Shown: in pieces, positions 44,374 through 55,760 of the stretch | Numbering within the stretch: position 1 is the first letter of the stretch | How the letters are laid out: each line of letters begins with the position of its first letter | Source of the DNA: Forsythia viridissima | Lineage: Eukaryota > Streptophyta > Magnoliopsida > Lamiales > Oleaceae | Reading direction: 5' to 3' | DNA length: 64,000 bases | Assembly (NCBI GenBank): GCA_030279155.1 | Contig: CM059045.1 | Location: forward strand, 28,643,477 to 28,707,476 | Notes under the pieces: generated by a model | The model's database searches: none | Told to the model about the DNA's origin: nothing | Seen by the model: the letters and a program-made list of their open reading frames with translations, nothing else | Program-made: the position numbers and the translations under genes

Positions 44374-46575
44374 ATGCATTTCATCACCACTCTCTTCCTT
44401 GTCCCCCTTCCCCGCCATGGTCTTTACAAACACCACCGCCTCCACCACCACCTCCGGCGCTTCCACTCGAAACAGGTTATAGAATACCCACTTACACACC
44501 CCATTTACACCATGTGGGCTGGTAATACTTTCCTAGTGAAAACGCTAGTCTTCGCTGGTCTTTCCATTTCTTTCCTTTCGACCACGCATCCTAAAAAGTT
44601 CATTTATTTCAAGCACGTTCAGAATGGCTTTCAGATGATTCTGATTTATTTCAACATGGGTTTGCTGTTAATTACTCTTCAGCCAATTTTTTAAGATAAA
44701 AATTAATTGGTTTTATAAAGATGGCATCTTGGGAAAGATAAAGAATTGTTGACTTTTAGGGATAAAGATGGCTTTTATATCTTGCTCTATGGTCACCCTA
44801 ATTTCGTGATTCCGAATCTCAGAGGCAACCCAACAAATTTCACCTCAAAATTCGAAACACACAATTCGGGGTGTATGTCCAAAGCTAGCAGGTCATCAAA
44901 GCTTGAATGTCAATTAGTATTTTGATTTTCATTTCACATGCTTTTTGTCTTTGAAATATATTTCGACACTGCAGTTAGTTTCATAGTAATTTTCTATGAG
45001 TTGTTGTGCACTATATTTATCAACTTGTATATGCAGCACAGAATAGTATGTTATGAACACTCCACTTATGTTACACCTACCTTCAACCGGTATGCCTCTG
45101 TTCTGGGAAACAAGAAATATTAGTATTGCACTTGACTAAATACAAGGGAAGAGGTCTCTTTTTAGATCCACCAACAGTTTGCATGCACAATGGTCTTTGG
45201 AAATTATACCCTCCCGTGAAGATGCAAACTGAAAAGTTTGAACCTGAATATGTCTGTAAGTGTAGCATCTTTGAAGTGTTCGTTTCTTTCTTTCTTTCTA
45301 AAAGTTGATTGATTTCTTTTTCAGCTTTCAGTTCACATGATGAAATTTTTAAGAGTAATCGAGATGGGTCAGGTCTGGCTGGTTGTTACAGATCATTTAT
45401 ATCCCAAAGAGTTGCTGTTGCATCGAGATTCTAGTGGGTTTTCCCAAATTGTAGCATTGATTATTGAGCCAGGCAAAGCTATAAATATCTCACTTTTCTT
45501 GTCTTGGCGTGTTCCATGTAATTGTTATTTTTCTTCTATTTTTGGGTTTCTGGTGTATAAATATAAAATTTGAAATTAATATTTCTTTGGGGTCAGTCTG
45601 CTAACTGGTGATGCTTCGACTGGTGAATGGGCTGAGAAAATGGAGTTGCAAATGGATAAGGATGAGGATTATGATTGATTGTGATGTCACATATAATTTA
45701 TCATGTTCTTTTTCTCATTTAAGAGCGGTATCTTTAAACCTCACCCAAAGTCACCCAAAGTCATAGTTTTGTATCAAGGAAAATTTAATCCTTTAGACAT
45801 CTATCTCTGACCTTTGTGCAAATATTATAGTTGACTCCTTTATTCTATTACTTATTGGTGTCATGATAGACATTTGATTAAAGTTCACTCATTCAATCTC
45901 CCCCAGTCAGGTAGACCTATTCTGTCAATCAATAGGTGAGTATAAGATCAACTCCATCCACCAGGTTTCATGAAATTTTTAATTTATTTGAGATCCTGGA
46001 ATACTTCTGAAATCTGAACTGCTACATTTCATATCCTCGAACCAATTTGTTACGATGGATTTGTACTTGTGTTTTCTAAATTTTATCAACGCTAACTAAA
46101 TTGATGCTTTCTAAGAGGTTGTATGTATTTTCTTCTTTTTTTGTGGGTCGATGGAAAAATAACTGTTAGATTTTGCCACTTGATGGGTACGTTTTTGCTT
46201 TATAGGAATCTGGGGAACGATTATATTTTTTTAATTGCAATGAATACAGCGATACATGCTGCTGGTGGAATGCAAATGGTTGATCCAATATTTCAACGCA
46301 TACTTGTTAGAGAATGCCAAAGTCGAAAAATTTCTGTTATTTTTTATGAGGTTTTTACTGTGGCGTCTTGGGACAGAGGTTAGTGAGACATACTATTTGT
46401 AATTGCATATCTTTTTCCTCATTTGATTGTTGCCATGCATCTTCCGTATAGTCCTCTGTAGAATTGCTGTGCTGTCAGCCAGATATTTTTTGTTTTGCCA
46501 AGTTGATGACTGGGGGCAGCATATCCTCCATTAGCATCAGATGTTGTTTTCAAAGCATTTGTTGGAGATTCAAAG
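44374..46575 (+). pseudogene. BIO3-BIO1-like gene, decayed (biotin synthesis)
   Basis: The first piece (ATG 44374) encodes EYPLTHPIYTMWAGNTFLVK and KKFIYFKHVQNGF, the N-terminus of plant dethiobiotin synthetase (BIO3 half). The nucleotide-binding loop is altered (AGNTFLVKT) and a frame shift occurs near 44635. Later exons match the DAPA aminotransferase (BIO1) half: YKGRGLFLDPPTVCMHNGLW (about 45141-45254), HDEIFKSNRDGSGLAGCYRS...GFSQIVALIIEP (45325-45475, frame shift near 45408), IHAAGGMQMVDPIFQRIL...WRLGTE (about 46250-46378, small deletion) and ELLCCQPDIFCFAKLMTGG...VFKAFVGDSK (46462-46575). These plastid/mitochondrial steps make biotin precursors. The middle of BIO3, early BIO1 and the C-terminus are missing. 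Next to it, 45597-45678 is an unidentified open piece ending MDKDEDYD. Confidence 0.75.
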
Positions 46576-46708
46576 GTAATGTACTATTTACAAATAAGAT
46601 ACATTTGGAACACAACTATGACAGGATATACACTCTTTTCTTGGCACATTTGAATTAAATGTTGGCTTACAATTGAAAAATCCTCCCAAGTCCCATCCAT
46701 TTATTAAA

Positions 46709-46945
46709 GGGTTAATTACACTAATGGTCCCTATTTTTTCACGTTTATAACGATTTCATTCCTATTCTTTTTTTAGTGGATATCGTCCCAATTCTTCCAT
46801 TTATTCTCATATACAGTCTCCACTCACGGAATCCGTCTATTTCCACCGTTATCTAGGCTAGGCTCGTTTCTTTTATCATTTTAAAATGAGGGCATTTTAG
46901 GCAGATCACCAAAATATTTCTTTCTTTCCACAAAACTACAGACTT
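46709..46945 (+). repeat. Left TIR of the MULE
   Basis: Inverted match to 51543-51779, with substitutions and small gaps. Shared blocks include GTCCCxAT, ACTCACxGAATxCGTCTATTT, CACCGTTAT and ATCACCAAAATATTTCTTTCTT. Confidence 0.9.
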
Positions 46946-47233
46946 AGCGTGCCATACACACTCAAACGACTGTTCATATTCTTGAAACTTCCGTTCATCA
47001 TCTCCATCGTGGGAACTTCAGTTCGTTTGATTTTGTAGTTTTTGTTGTACAAAAAGTTATTCTAACATATTCGTTGGTTGTTTACATTTTGCAAATCTAA
47101 AAATGCGAATTCGAAGAGAGGCCGATAGTATTCCACATTACAGTAAGTCTCAGAAATTCTATTTTTTACATTTCAAATGTAATATTTTTTGTAGAAAATA
47201 ACCCATATTGCAATTATTGATTCACTAAATGTT

Positions 47234-50177
47234 GTGTTATGTTTGTTGTTTGAAGAAGATGATGATGAATCGCGTTTGTTCACAATGAAATACTTTCACG
47301 GAGGGACATTTTTCGAAAGGATGAGGAACGTGTTCTATTCCCATGGCGAAGTTCATTTCATTGATGAGATTGATTCTGATTATTTTTTGAAATTTGAAAT
47401 AGACTGTATTGTTGAGTCTCTAGGGCTTTCTCAACCGTTAGGATATGTGTATAGGAGGCCAAAGTTGTCCCTCGCTGACAGGTTGATGAGGTTGATGATT
47501 GACAAAGATGTGTTGGGTATGCTTGAAGACCTTAGTTTTTCTAGGATTATTAAAGTGTATTTCATTCTCACACCAGCACCACACTTGAGTATCATATTTG
47601 AGAAAAATGTAGAAATCACTGAAGTAGATGATATTGATGCAGAAAAACATCATTTCAGGACACCGATTGAGCCAATTGTGAAAGAGGTTGATGAAGGATG
47701 TGATGAAAATATTGTTGAAGTTGAAAAAGACTCAGTAGATATTGCTGAAAGTCAGCCATTGTCGGGTTCACAACCTCCGGTGATATCGCAAGATGATGTT
47801 GGTGGTAATAGCGATTACGTGAAAGAAGTATGGCAGTGGGAGGAAATTAACTAACAATGAGGACTACGAGATTCAGTTTGAGGATTTATTTGACTGGAAT
47901 GTAGGATTTGATGATCACCCAAATGAACAACATGAGGTTAGACAACATGGTGATGAACGTAATGAAGAAGGTGATGTTGTGGATTAGAATGAAGAAGCTG
48001 ATATTGTGGACCAGAATGAAGAACATGAAGGTAGAGGTAATGGTGAACAACATAATGAAGTACCTGATGAAGAACATAATGAAGTACCTGATGAACAACA
48101 TGATGAAGAATTCAATGACTTGGACTACAAGCAGGAGGTTCCTATTTTGAATGATGATGCCAATTTCGAGACACATTACACATGGGATGATGACAGACCT
48201 ATAGTGCATGAAGGCAGTGAAGATGATGATTTCGACTAGTTGAGGAGTTTAAATAATGATGAAGAAGGGTGCGAGATAAGAAAGAAGCGTGAGAATGTCT
48301 ACTCCGGTAGAGCTGACAATGAAGATCCACAATTTCAGATAGGTAATTCATCTTTAGTTGAGTCTCCATTATTTACATTTGAATCATTTATGTCCTTCTT
48401 AATTGTCTCTGTGCTTTTGCACATGTAGTTATGCAATTTGAAACCAAGGCACATTTGAAGAATTTGATAAAACAGTACTATGTGAAGCATGGTCTAGCTA
48501 TAAGGTTTGTTAAGGACGACAGGATTCGTTTATGGGCTAAGTGTGTGGAGGGATGTCCATGGATATTATATACGAGGGTGGTACCAAGGACAACTACATT
48601 TCGAATCAACACGCTGGATATAAATCACAATTGTGCCATGGTTTTTGAGAATAAGCATGCGACTTCAACTTTTTTCTCAACTAAGTATGTGGACATGTTC
48701 AGACATCAGCCAAATTTGACATTTAACAGTTTTGAGGACATAGTGAAGAAAGATTGCACGGTCAATGCATCTAGGTCCCAATTTTATAGGACTCGTACCA
48801 AGTGTTTGGAGGCAATTAGAGGGTCGAACAATTAATAATACAAATTACTCTCTGATTATATGGAAGAGTTGCGAAAGAGTAATGCTGGGAGCACTGTTGT
48901 TTTAAACACGGAAATGGTAGGGGATTTAGACGGATGTATATTTGTTTGGGAGATTTGAAAGAAGGGTTTCGATCAGGGTGTAGACAAGTGATTGGTTTAG
49001 ATGGGTGTTTCTTAAAGGGTGAAAATGGTGGGTACATGCTGACTGCGGTTGGGATTGATGCTGATAACGGAATGTATCCGCTAGCATATGCGGTTGTGGA
49101 GAGTAAAAACTCGAGCAGTTGGAAATGGTTTGTGGAAATTTTACTTGACGATGCGGGAGTTGGTAACAGTTATGGTTGGACATTCATTAGCGACAAACAA
49201 AAGAGTTTAGTAGATGCTTTGGAGTTGTACTGTGAAAATGCCGAGCATCATTTTTGTGTACGCCACTTGTACGCCAATTTCAGGACCAAGTTCAGTGGGT
49301 TGGCATTGAAACGAATGTTGTGGGCTGCTGCAAGGTCAATTACAGAGGCACAGTGGAAGGTTGAATTGGAGAGAATGAAATAAGAAAATATGGATGCTTA
49401 TAATTGGTTGGCTGACAAGCTGGCAACTCAATGGAGCCGCTCACATTTTAGAGAGACGAACAAGTGCGACATCATGATGAATAATCTGTGTGAGTCCTTC
49501 AATGCAGCTATTATACAAGTGCGTGACAAACTAATAATTTGTTTGCTGGAAAAATAAGGTACTATTTAATGACACGCTTGGCTACAAAGAGGGAAAATGT
49601 TACGAAATGGGTTTATCCTTTTGGCCCAAAAGTTTGGAAAATTTTGGAGAAGACGAAGGTTGAATCAAGGTACACTCAACCTACATATGCAGGAGACGGG
49701 CAGTTTGAGGTGAGAGATAATAGTACTTGATTCATCTATGCTGTTGATTTACGAAAAATGACATGCACGTGTAGGAGGATCCAGCTGTCAGGGCTGCCAT
49801 GTGCCCATGCAATTAGCTTCATTACGAAATGCAAATTACGACTTGAAGATTACGTAGACATGTGCTATAGTAAAGAGTCATTCGTAAAGGCTTATCATCC
49901 AGTAATTTGTCCAATGGCGGGTCCAGAATTTTAGGCAGACAGCAAACAAAATCCGATAAACCCACCACCTCATCGTAAACAACCTAGAAGGCCGAAGAAA
50001 GTAAGAAGAAAAGAAGTTGATGAGGCACCTTCATCGAGCAATAAACGTCGCAGGTTTGGTATTCGTATGTCTTGTAAAAAATGTGGACAAACTGGACACA
50101 ACAAACGTTGTTGCAAGATAGCTATAACAGGGAGCACCGGCGCCAAGCAAGCAATAAATAAGAAGAAGAGGGCTTGA
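47234..50177 (+). pseudogene. MuDR-type transposase (mudrA-like), broken
   Basis: Domains in order: an N-terminal PB1-like region (47234-47852; KYFHGGTFFERMRNVFY); an acidic Asn/Glu-rich linker with tandem EVPDEEHN units (about 47853-48239); the plant MuDR DNA-binding domain (48431-48835; MQFETKAHLKNLIKQYY, CVEGCPWIL); the MULE catalytic domain (48934-49520) with D in VIGLDGCFLKG, D in FISDKQKSLVDAL and E in MNNLCESFNAAI; a SWIM zinc finger (about 49760; CTCRRIQLSGLPCAH); and a CX2CX4HX4C knuckle (about 50072; CKKCGQTGHNKRCC). It would cut and reinsert the element. Stops at the end of several pieces and a shift near 48930 break it. One or more breaks could be introns (a GT donor follows 48341), but several are true stops. 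Confidence 0.9.
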
Positions 50178-50962
50178 GAATGTCAGCGGAAGAAGGCCTG
50201 AGAACTGTACATTTTGTGGAATCTGAACTGCATGTATTCTTTTTGTTCCTCAGTAACTATATGTCATTTTGATGTTGTGGATAAGGATTGCTTCTGTTTT
50301 AGATCACTTTGGTTGACATGGTTGTGTTTTGATGGTGATCAATGGAAATTTTTTGTTAGTTGCTTCTGTTTTAGGTCACTTTTTTGCTTTGTGGATGTTG
50401 ATGGGATATTGTTGGCTGTGGGATGTTGATTTTGCTGGTTTTTTAGGGATGTTGATTTTGTTGATTTTTTTTTGGGATGTTGATTTTGTTGGTTTTTATG
50501 CAAAACATAGCAGATATGTTCAATTTTTCCTTCGAAAGCTATAGCTCATCATGTCCCAATTCTTTACATTTAGTCACAGTGTACGTCCCCATTCTTTAGC
50601 TTCAATCACAGAAAAGGTCCCAATTCTTAACCTTCAAACGCAGTTAAGGTCCCCATTCTTTACAATCAATCACATAAAAGGTCCCCATTCTTTACCTTGA
50701 TTCGCAGCTTACATCCCCATTCCTCAACAATCAATCAGAATGTATCATCCCTTAAAATGTCAACTTATTGCTGTGTACATTCATTCCATTGTAGACTAGA
50801 AAATTAACAGCATCGTCATTTTATTTGATTGAAAATTAGAACTTAACGTATTTCCCTTTTACTACAGACACGTAACTTAGTACATGAATACCCATACTGC
50901 AAACAACAAAATTATAGCAAAAAGATCCAACTTCGATTGCTTCCAGCTGCCGATGTTTGATT

Positions 50963-51397
50963 TTATACTTGTCTTCTGTTCTCAGCACGTAATTTTCCAT
51001 TCACTGCTTCTAGTCTTCTATTCTCAGCTTGTAGTGTTATGTTGTCATATTCAAAACTTGTATTAGCATCTTCTAATCGAATGTTCTCTGCTGCCAATCT
51101 TCTATTATCTGCTTGTAAAGTAGAGATCTCGTCTTCCAATCTTCGTGTTGACTTCAACAAACTCGGAATGACTACCTTCGACCGGTCACATATTGGTGGG
51201 TCATACCACACAAAGCATCTACAACGATCTCCCTACAAGAAGACACATTAGCATTAGAGATTCAACCAAAAACACCGGTCATTTGTGCTAAATGATACCT
51301 TTTGGTCACAGACGAAGAATCTTCTTCCTGGGTTCGCATCAGTCCAAGAAGTCTTCAGATCCATAACATGACCACATCTGCATATTCTACATTCCAT
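50963..51397 (-). CDS. GRF-type zinc-finger/coiled-coil protein carried by the MULE (122 aa, 2 exons)
   Basis: Exon 1 is 51397-51299 and exon 2 is 51232-50963, joined by a 66-bp intron with donor AAG/GTATC and acceptor TTGTAG/GG. Phase is kept and no stop interrupts. Residues about 3-45 hold a GRF-type zinc finger: CRCGHVMDLKTSW, NPGRRFFVCDQK, GDRCRCFVWYD. Residues about 60-120 are a coiled coil with repeated LQADNRRLAAENIRLEDAN-type heptads. GRF fingers bind nucleic acid in several families. The start at MECRIC is chosen because it precedes the finger directly; an in-frame upstream ATG at 51529 lies close to the TIR. It faces the transposase gene, ending about 785 bp from it. It appears intact while the transposase is broken. 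Its role is unknown. Confidence 0.75.
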
Positions 51398-51542
51398 ATC
51401 TTGGTTGCAATGGCACAACACAGAACGGAGAACAAAGTTGAGGAGAGAAGAATTAAGAAAACAGTACAAGAGAGATGTTAGATGAGAGATAAAAGAACAA
51501 ATCTGAACTTCACCATTAATATAAGACAACCCACGTCATTTA

Positions 51543-51779
51543 CTTGACAAATGGAGGGAAGAAAGAAATATTTTGGTGATCTGACTAAAATGTCCTCATT
51601 TTAAAATGATAAAAAAAGAAGTGCGAACCCAAATAACGGTGGAAATAGACGAATTCTGTGAGTGGGGACTGTATGCGAGAATAAATAGAAGAATGGAGAT
51701 AATATCTGCTAAAAAAAAAAGAATGGAAATGAAATCGTTACAAACATGAGAGAATGGGGACCATTAGTGTAATTAACCC
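51543..51779 (-). repeat. Right TIR of the MULE
   Basis: Inverted counterpart of 46709-46945. The promoter of the minus-strand GRF gene probably lies within or next to it. Confidence 0.9.
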
Positions 51780-51788
51780 TTTATTAAA

Positions 51789-52565
51789 CAATGTGTTGCG
51801 ACATGAGAAACTCATTAGACTTGTTTATGCTTGAATGGCATTCTATGTCCGAGCTCTTGTCACACGAAACTATTTACTCAATGTTGAATTTGGTACTTTT
51901 TTTTTCTTCTGCTGAACCAAATTCAATCAGAAGGGGCAGTTAACCAGGTTCATTTCGGCTCACGAAACTAACAACATATACATGAAGTAATTTTATTAGG
52001 AGTCAAGTAGGTGGAAAGTAAATATTACTGAATTCTTTTTTTATCAGGTTTAGTTTTGCCGTCACATTGCTTACATATAATCTCTTGAGCAACCGAGTTT
52101 CTACGTTGGATTACTGACCACAACTAACTTTCATTCCGTTCTTCATGATTCCTGGTTGATAACCCAGTGGTGTTTACTTTATTTTGTGCATCAGAAACTA
52201 TGTAGAATGTGTCAATTTGCTTTTGATACAATCAGGATGTTTAATGGGATAAGAAAATGATAGTTTCTCTACACCTTTATCAGCAATTATGTTTCTTCTT
52301 GGGAGGAACATGTTTGCACTAATTACACATAGGTTTACGACATTGTGGTATGCTATGAATGAACTTTAACTTGTGAAAGGATATCAATAAATTAAAAGAA
52401 AAGAAGAGAAATGAATGTTGCTAATTTTTGACTTCTAAGTATTATATGTAGTGTTGGGTTTATTTAACTTGAGTTCCTAATTGTACTTGTCAGATAGTAT
52501 AATTCTCCTTGCTTTTGGATTTGTCTATTTTTATGTTTATTTGCCTTTTGGTCTAAGTAGAGTAT
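51789..52565. other. Flank of the MULE, no gene recognised
   Basis: The remaining BIO1 exons expected after the MULE (the active-site lysine region) were not found. No coding or element signature is seen. Confidence 0.5.
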
Positions 52566-53178
52566 TGTGAAAATTATATAATGATTGCAAGTGAACAATA
52601 TCACACACCAGTAATAAAGTGGACTTATTGAGTCTGGATTATCGTTCTCACGAAGACTATCTTATTTATATACCAGTTAAATTAATTTTAATCCTAATCT
52701 ATTTAAAAAACTTTAAAATAAATTGATTTGAAGATTTAATTTATAACTATTAATTCTTAGAAAATAGTGTGAATGCAAATATAAAAAATTTAGAAAATAT
52801 GGTTATTAAATCATCCTTCCCTTATTTATATGTTCCAAAATTCTAATATCGTGTAGAGATCTTGTCCTCCAAGAATTACCAAACTAGAGTTTGACTAAAA
52901 TAAGAAAATTAAAATTCCGCGTTTAAGTTCTCGACTATTTGCACGATAAGTCATTCAACTTTTGGATATTTGCAAGTTGGTCATCGTTTCCAATTCTTCG
53001 GGCACTTTCAATCTTTTTTTCACCTGTTTTGCTCTGTTTTTCTCCAATTCCATACAAACTTGGGTTTTGACCTAAAGTAATCAAATCATCACACAATTAA
53101 GTAGAAATTTACTTAAGAGTACTCACAATCATCCACTTTTGATGGTCCAGATAAGTGTAAAACGACACTTATTAAATA
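52566..53178 (-). repeat. 3' LTR of the Athila element
   Basis: The edge at 52566 is certain from its match with 63966. The other edge is placed where the minus strand reads CAAGTTTGGGAG (polypurine-like, 53190-53179) followed by TATTTAATAAGTGTCG, which requires a TG to TA change at the LTR start. A plus-strand relative lies at 22313-22690. Confidence 0.65.
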
Positions 53179-53439
53179 CTCCCAAACTTGAACATTTGTT
53201 CGTTTTCGAACAAGACTATTTACTTAAACAATCAAGCAAATAATATTAAAATTTATTATAATAGATAGCTTACCGTATTTTCTTCATATTTTTGAAGCAA
53301 TCAAACAATTCAAAACAAAACTTTTAAATCATACTACCAAAATTAATTTTTATTTATTTTGCGTTCTTTTTTCACATTGAGGACAATGTGTATTTTAAAC
53401 TTGGGGGTGACTTTAATTATCTTGGTTATTTTTGTGTGC

Positions 53440-55390
53440 GCTGTGAAAAAAAAAAAGAAAAAAAGTTCACTGCTTGACTGCGGTTTGCAAACCACGGCCT
53501 GGTCGCAGTCTGCTGTGTGGGGTTATTTCAACCCCTCTTTTTGACTTCCCCTCCCTTAATTTTCAATTCCCCAACCCTAATTTTCATTTCCCCTCCCATA
53601 ATTTTCATTCATCTCTCTCATTTGTAATATTCCTCAAGTGAAATTCCTCACTATAAGGGTGCCACTTCATAGCATTTTCATCTTCAATCCTTACCATATC
53701 AACTTCTCCATTTGGTTTGCACAAGAGGTATATGTGGCTAATCCTCAACTTTATACTTTGCTATGCCTTATTTGAATACTTTAGTTTAGAATGGAGTTGG
53801 TAATGTATTAGGTAGATGATATGATGTTGTTGCTTATTATGAAACTTTGATTTAGAATGTGGATTTCAAGGATTTCTCCATACTTATGCTTATAAAGTTT
53901 TTTTTTTTGTGTTTTGCTCCCCAAGTGTTTGATACAATGCCCCAAACAACTTTTTGAGTTTATTTGTTTTCAACTCTTTGCTTTACTTGAATTTTTGGAC
54001 ATTGTATATATAATGGGTATGGATATCATACTTGGATGATTTGGAGTAGTTGATTATTGTGCATTCTTGATTGCAAGTTGGGGTTTCAATGTTTCTTACC
54101 TAACTTTCGTTTATAGGCTATTTTGTTCATTGCCCACGAAGTGTTTGATAATATGTCCCAATCGATTCTTTAAAGCTTATTATTCCTTTATTATTTTGGG
54201 ATACCGTTACCTAATATCACTCCTATATATTCGTCATCTCACACTTCGTTTCTTTTGCCTTGTAGGTACTTTCACGTTCAACATGCTTCCTAGATCAAAG
54301 CCGACTACCTCAAGGAAACAAAAAGTAGCGGAAGGATCCAATGTCTATAAAAGAGCCCGCCCCGCGGCCCTTTCCTATGAGCCTTATGTTAGCGAAGAGG
54401 CAGCGCGACGAGCGGCCATCTTCTCAACATGGTCTGAATTGCAGAGCGAGGTGTTGGCTCAGAAATCTGTCCCAAACTACCCTTTTCGCCATCGTGCATG
54501 ACAAGGGATGGACTCGACTTTGCTCTAAGCCATACAATATCTATATGGAAGTGGTGCAATAATTCATGGCTTCAATCTCCATATCACTCTCCATATCACT
54601 GATGAGGAGGAAGAACACGCCTATGAAACGTATGTTAGAGGGGTTAGTGTCCCTTTCAGCTTCGATGTCATAGGATACTTTTACGGTGTCGAAGAAGGCT
54701 CCGAAGCACCGACTATCACCAATTGGAATGATGTCGTCCGTGTTATCTATCCCATCGACAATCCTAAACCTTGGCCACATAGTAATGTTGTTCGTCATGG
54801 CTACATGAGGGACGAGCTCCGCCCTTTCCACACCTTCATGGCCTCTAACATTACTCCCACTACTTGCTTGACAAAAAATTTTTCGGCTAGGATGACAATA
54901 CATTATGGGTTGGCGATTGGACATGACTTCAATTTCGGGGAGCACATTTTCAACACTATCATGGACCTTGCTTCCAACCTGAAGAGCCGGTCTAAACTAA
55001 TCTTCCTATGTCTCATCTCCGCTCTTTGCAAGCAAGCCAAGGTTCCCATGCAATCATCTGTAAAGGACAAAGCCCGGACTCCTATTCTTTACCTTCGGTC
55101 TGTGAGACACTCCGTCGGACAAGTCCATTGCCATGCTAATGAGCGGAGGTTGGGGGTTGAATTGGAGGTGGAAGATGAGGAAAACACTCTGGCCAACGTG
55201 GATGAGCTCGTTGAGTCAGATACCCGGTATTACCCAGAGGATTCGACGTCGATGTGGAATGAATTTTGGGCCAGTCTTAAACTCTGTCCAGACCATTTTA
55301 TAAAGACATACATTTGAACTTCAATGCCTAATGGGAGATGGATAGGAGGCCATAGTCGCTACACAGGGAGACATCCTTGCTATACTGCGA
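53440..55390 (+). repeat. Left arm of a large palindrome (post-pol region, inverted)
   Basis: Inverted copy of 55440-58755, excluding the hAT at 57314-58533. Matching stretches run from the AAGTTCAC/GTGAACTT edge through the CTCTCTCATTTGTAATATTCC block, the ORF, and the CATAGTCGCTACACxxGGAGACATCC block. Divergence is around a tenth by eye, with indels. Confidence 0.85.
54283..55317 (+). pseudogene. Post-pol ORF (Transposase_32-like), inverted copy, broken
   Basis: From ATG 54283 (MLPRSKPTTSRKQK) it parallels the minus-strand ORF below. Shared motifs include SYEPYVSEEA, NPKPWP and GHDFNFGEHIFNTIMDLAS. It changes frame near 54450 and 54580 and has stops, so it is broken. The family is the 'putative plant transposon protein' domain (Pfam PF20167). 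Being on the plus strand it opposes the rest of this Athila element. Confidence 0.7.
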
Positions 55391-55760
55391 TTAAAGTCAT
55401 TCCCATGTTTAAAATACACATTGTCCTCAATGTAAAAAAAGAACACAAAATAAATAAAAAAAGAAAAGTGTTAACATGATTCAGTATGCATGGAGACTAT
55501 TGCAGAGTTTCATTTGATCAGGAAGCATTGGGAGGCAGGGGTGGAAAATGCTCCTGAGTTAAGCGTCCGAACATTTCAAGTAACTTGGTATGGTTACGAT
55601 GTTGGCGCTCGTCCAATGATCGCAGTGTAGTAAGGATGTCTCCTTGTGTAGCGACTATGGCCTCCTGTCCATCCCTTAAGCATTGAAGTTCATCTGTATG
55701 TCTTTGCAAAGTGGTCTGGACAGAGTCTAAGACTGGCCCAAAATTCAGTCCGCCTTGGCA

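Larger units (their letters stand above)
46709..51779 (+). mobile_element. Mutator-like element with two genes (5071 bp)
   Basis: Terminal inverted repeats of about 235 bp start GGGTTAATTACACTAATGGTCC on each side. A perfect 9-bp duplication TTTATTAAA flanks the element (46700-46708, 51780-51788). Inside are a MuDR-type transposase gene on the plus strand and a convergent GRF-type zinc-finger gene on the minus strand near the right TIR. The layout is that of MuDR, which has convergent mudrA and mudrB, but the second protein is different. It is inserted in what was an intron of the BIO3-BIO1 relic. Confidence 0.92.

Noticed and set aside
44285..44482. Thr/Ser-rich frame beginning in the BIO3 leader
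   Set aside because: The overlapping frame starting at 44374 carries the BIO3 similarity; this one is a shadow.
47886..48209. Hydrophobic minus-strand frame in the MULE
   Set aside because: It is the antisense of the acidic repeated linker of the transposase.
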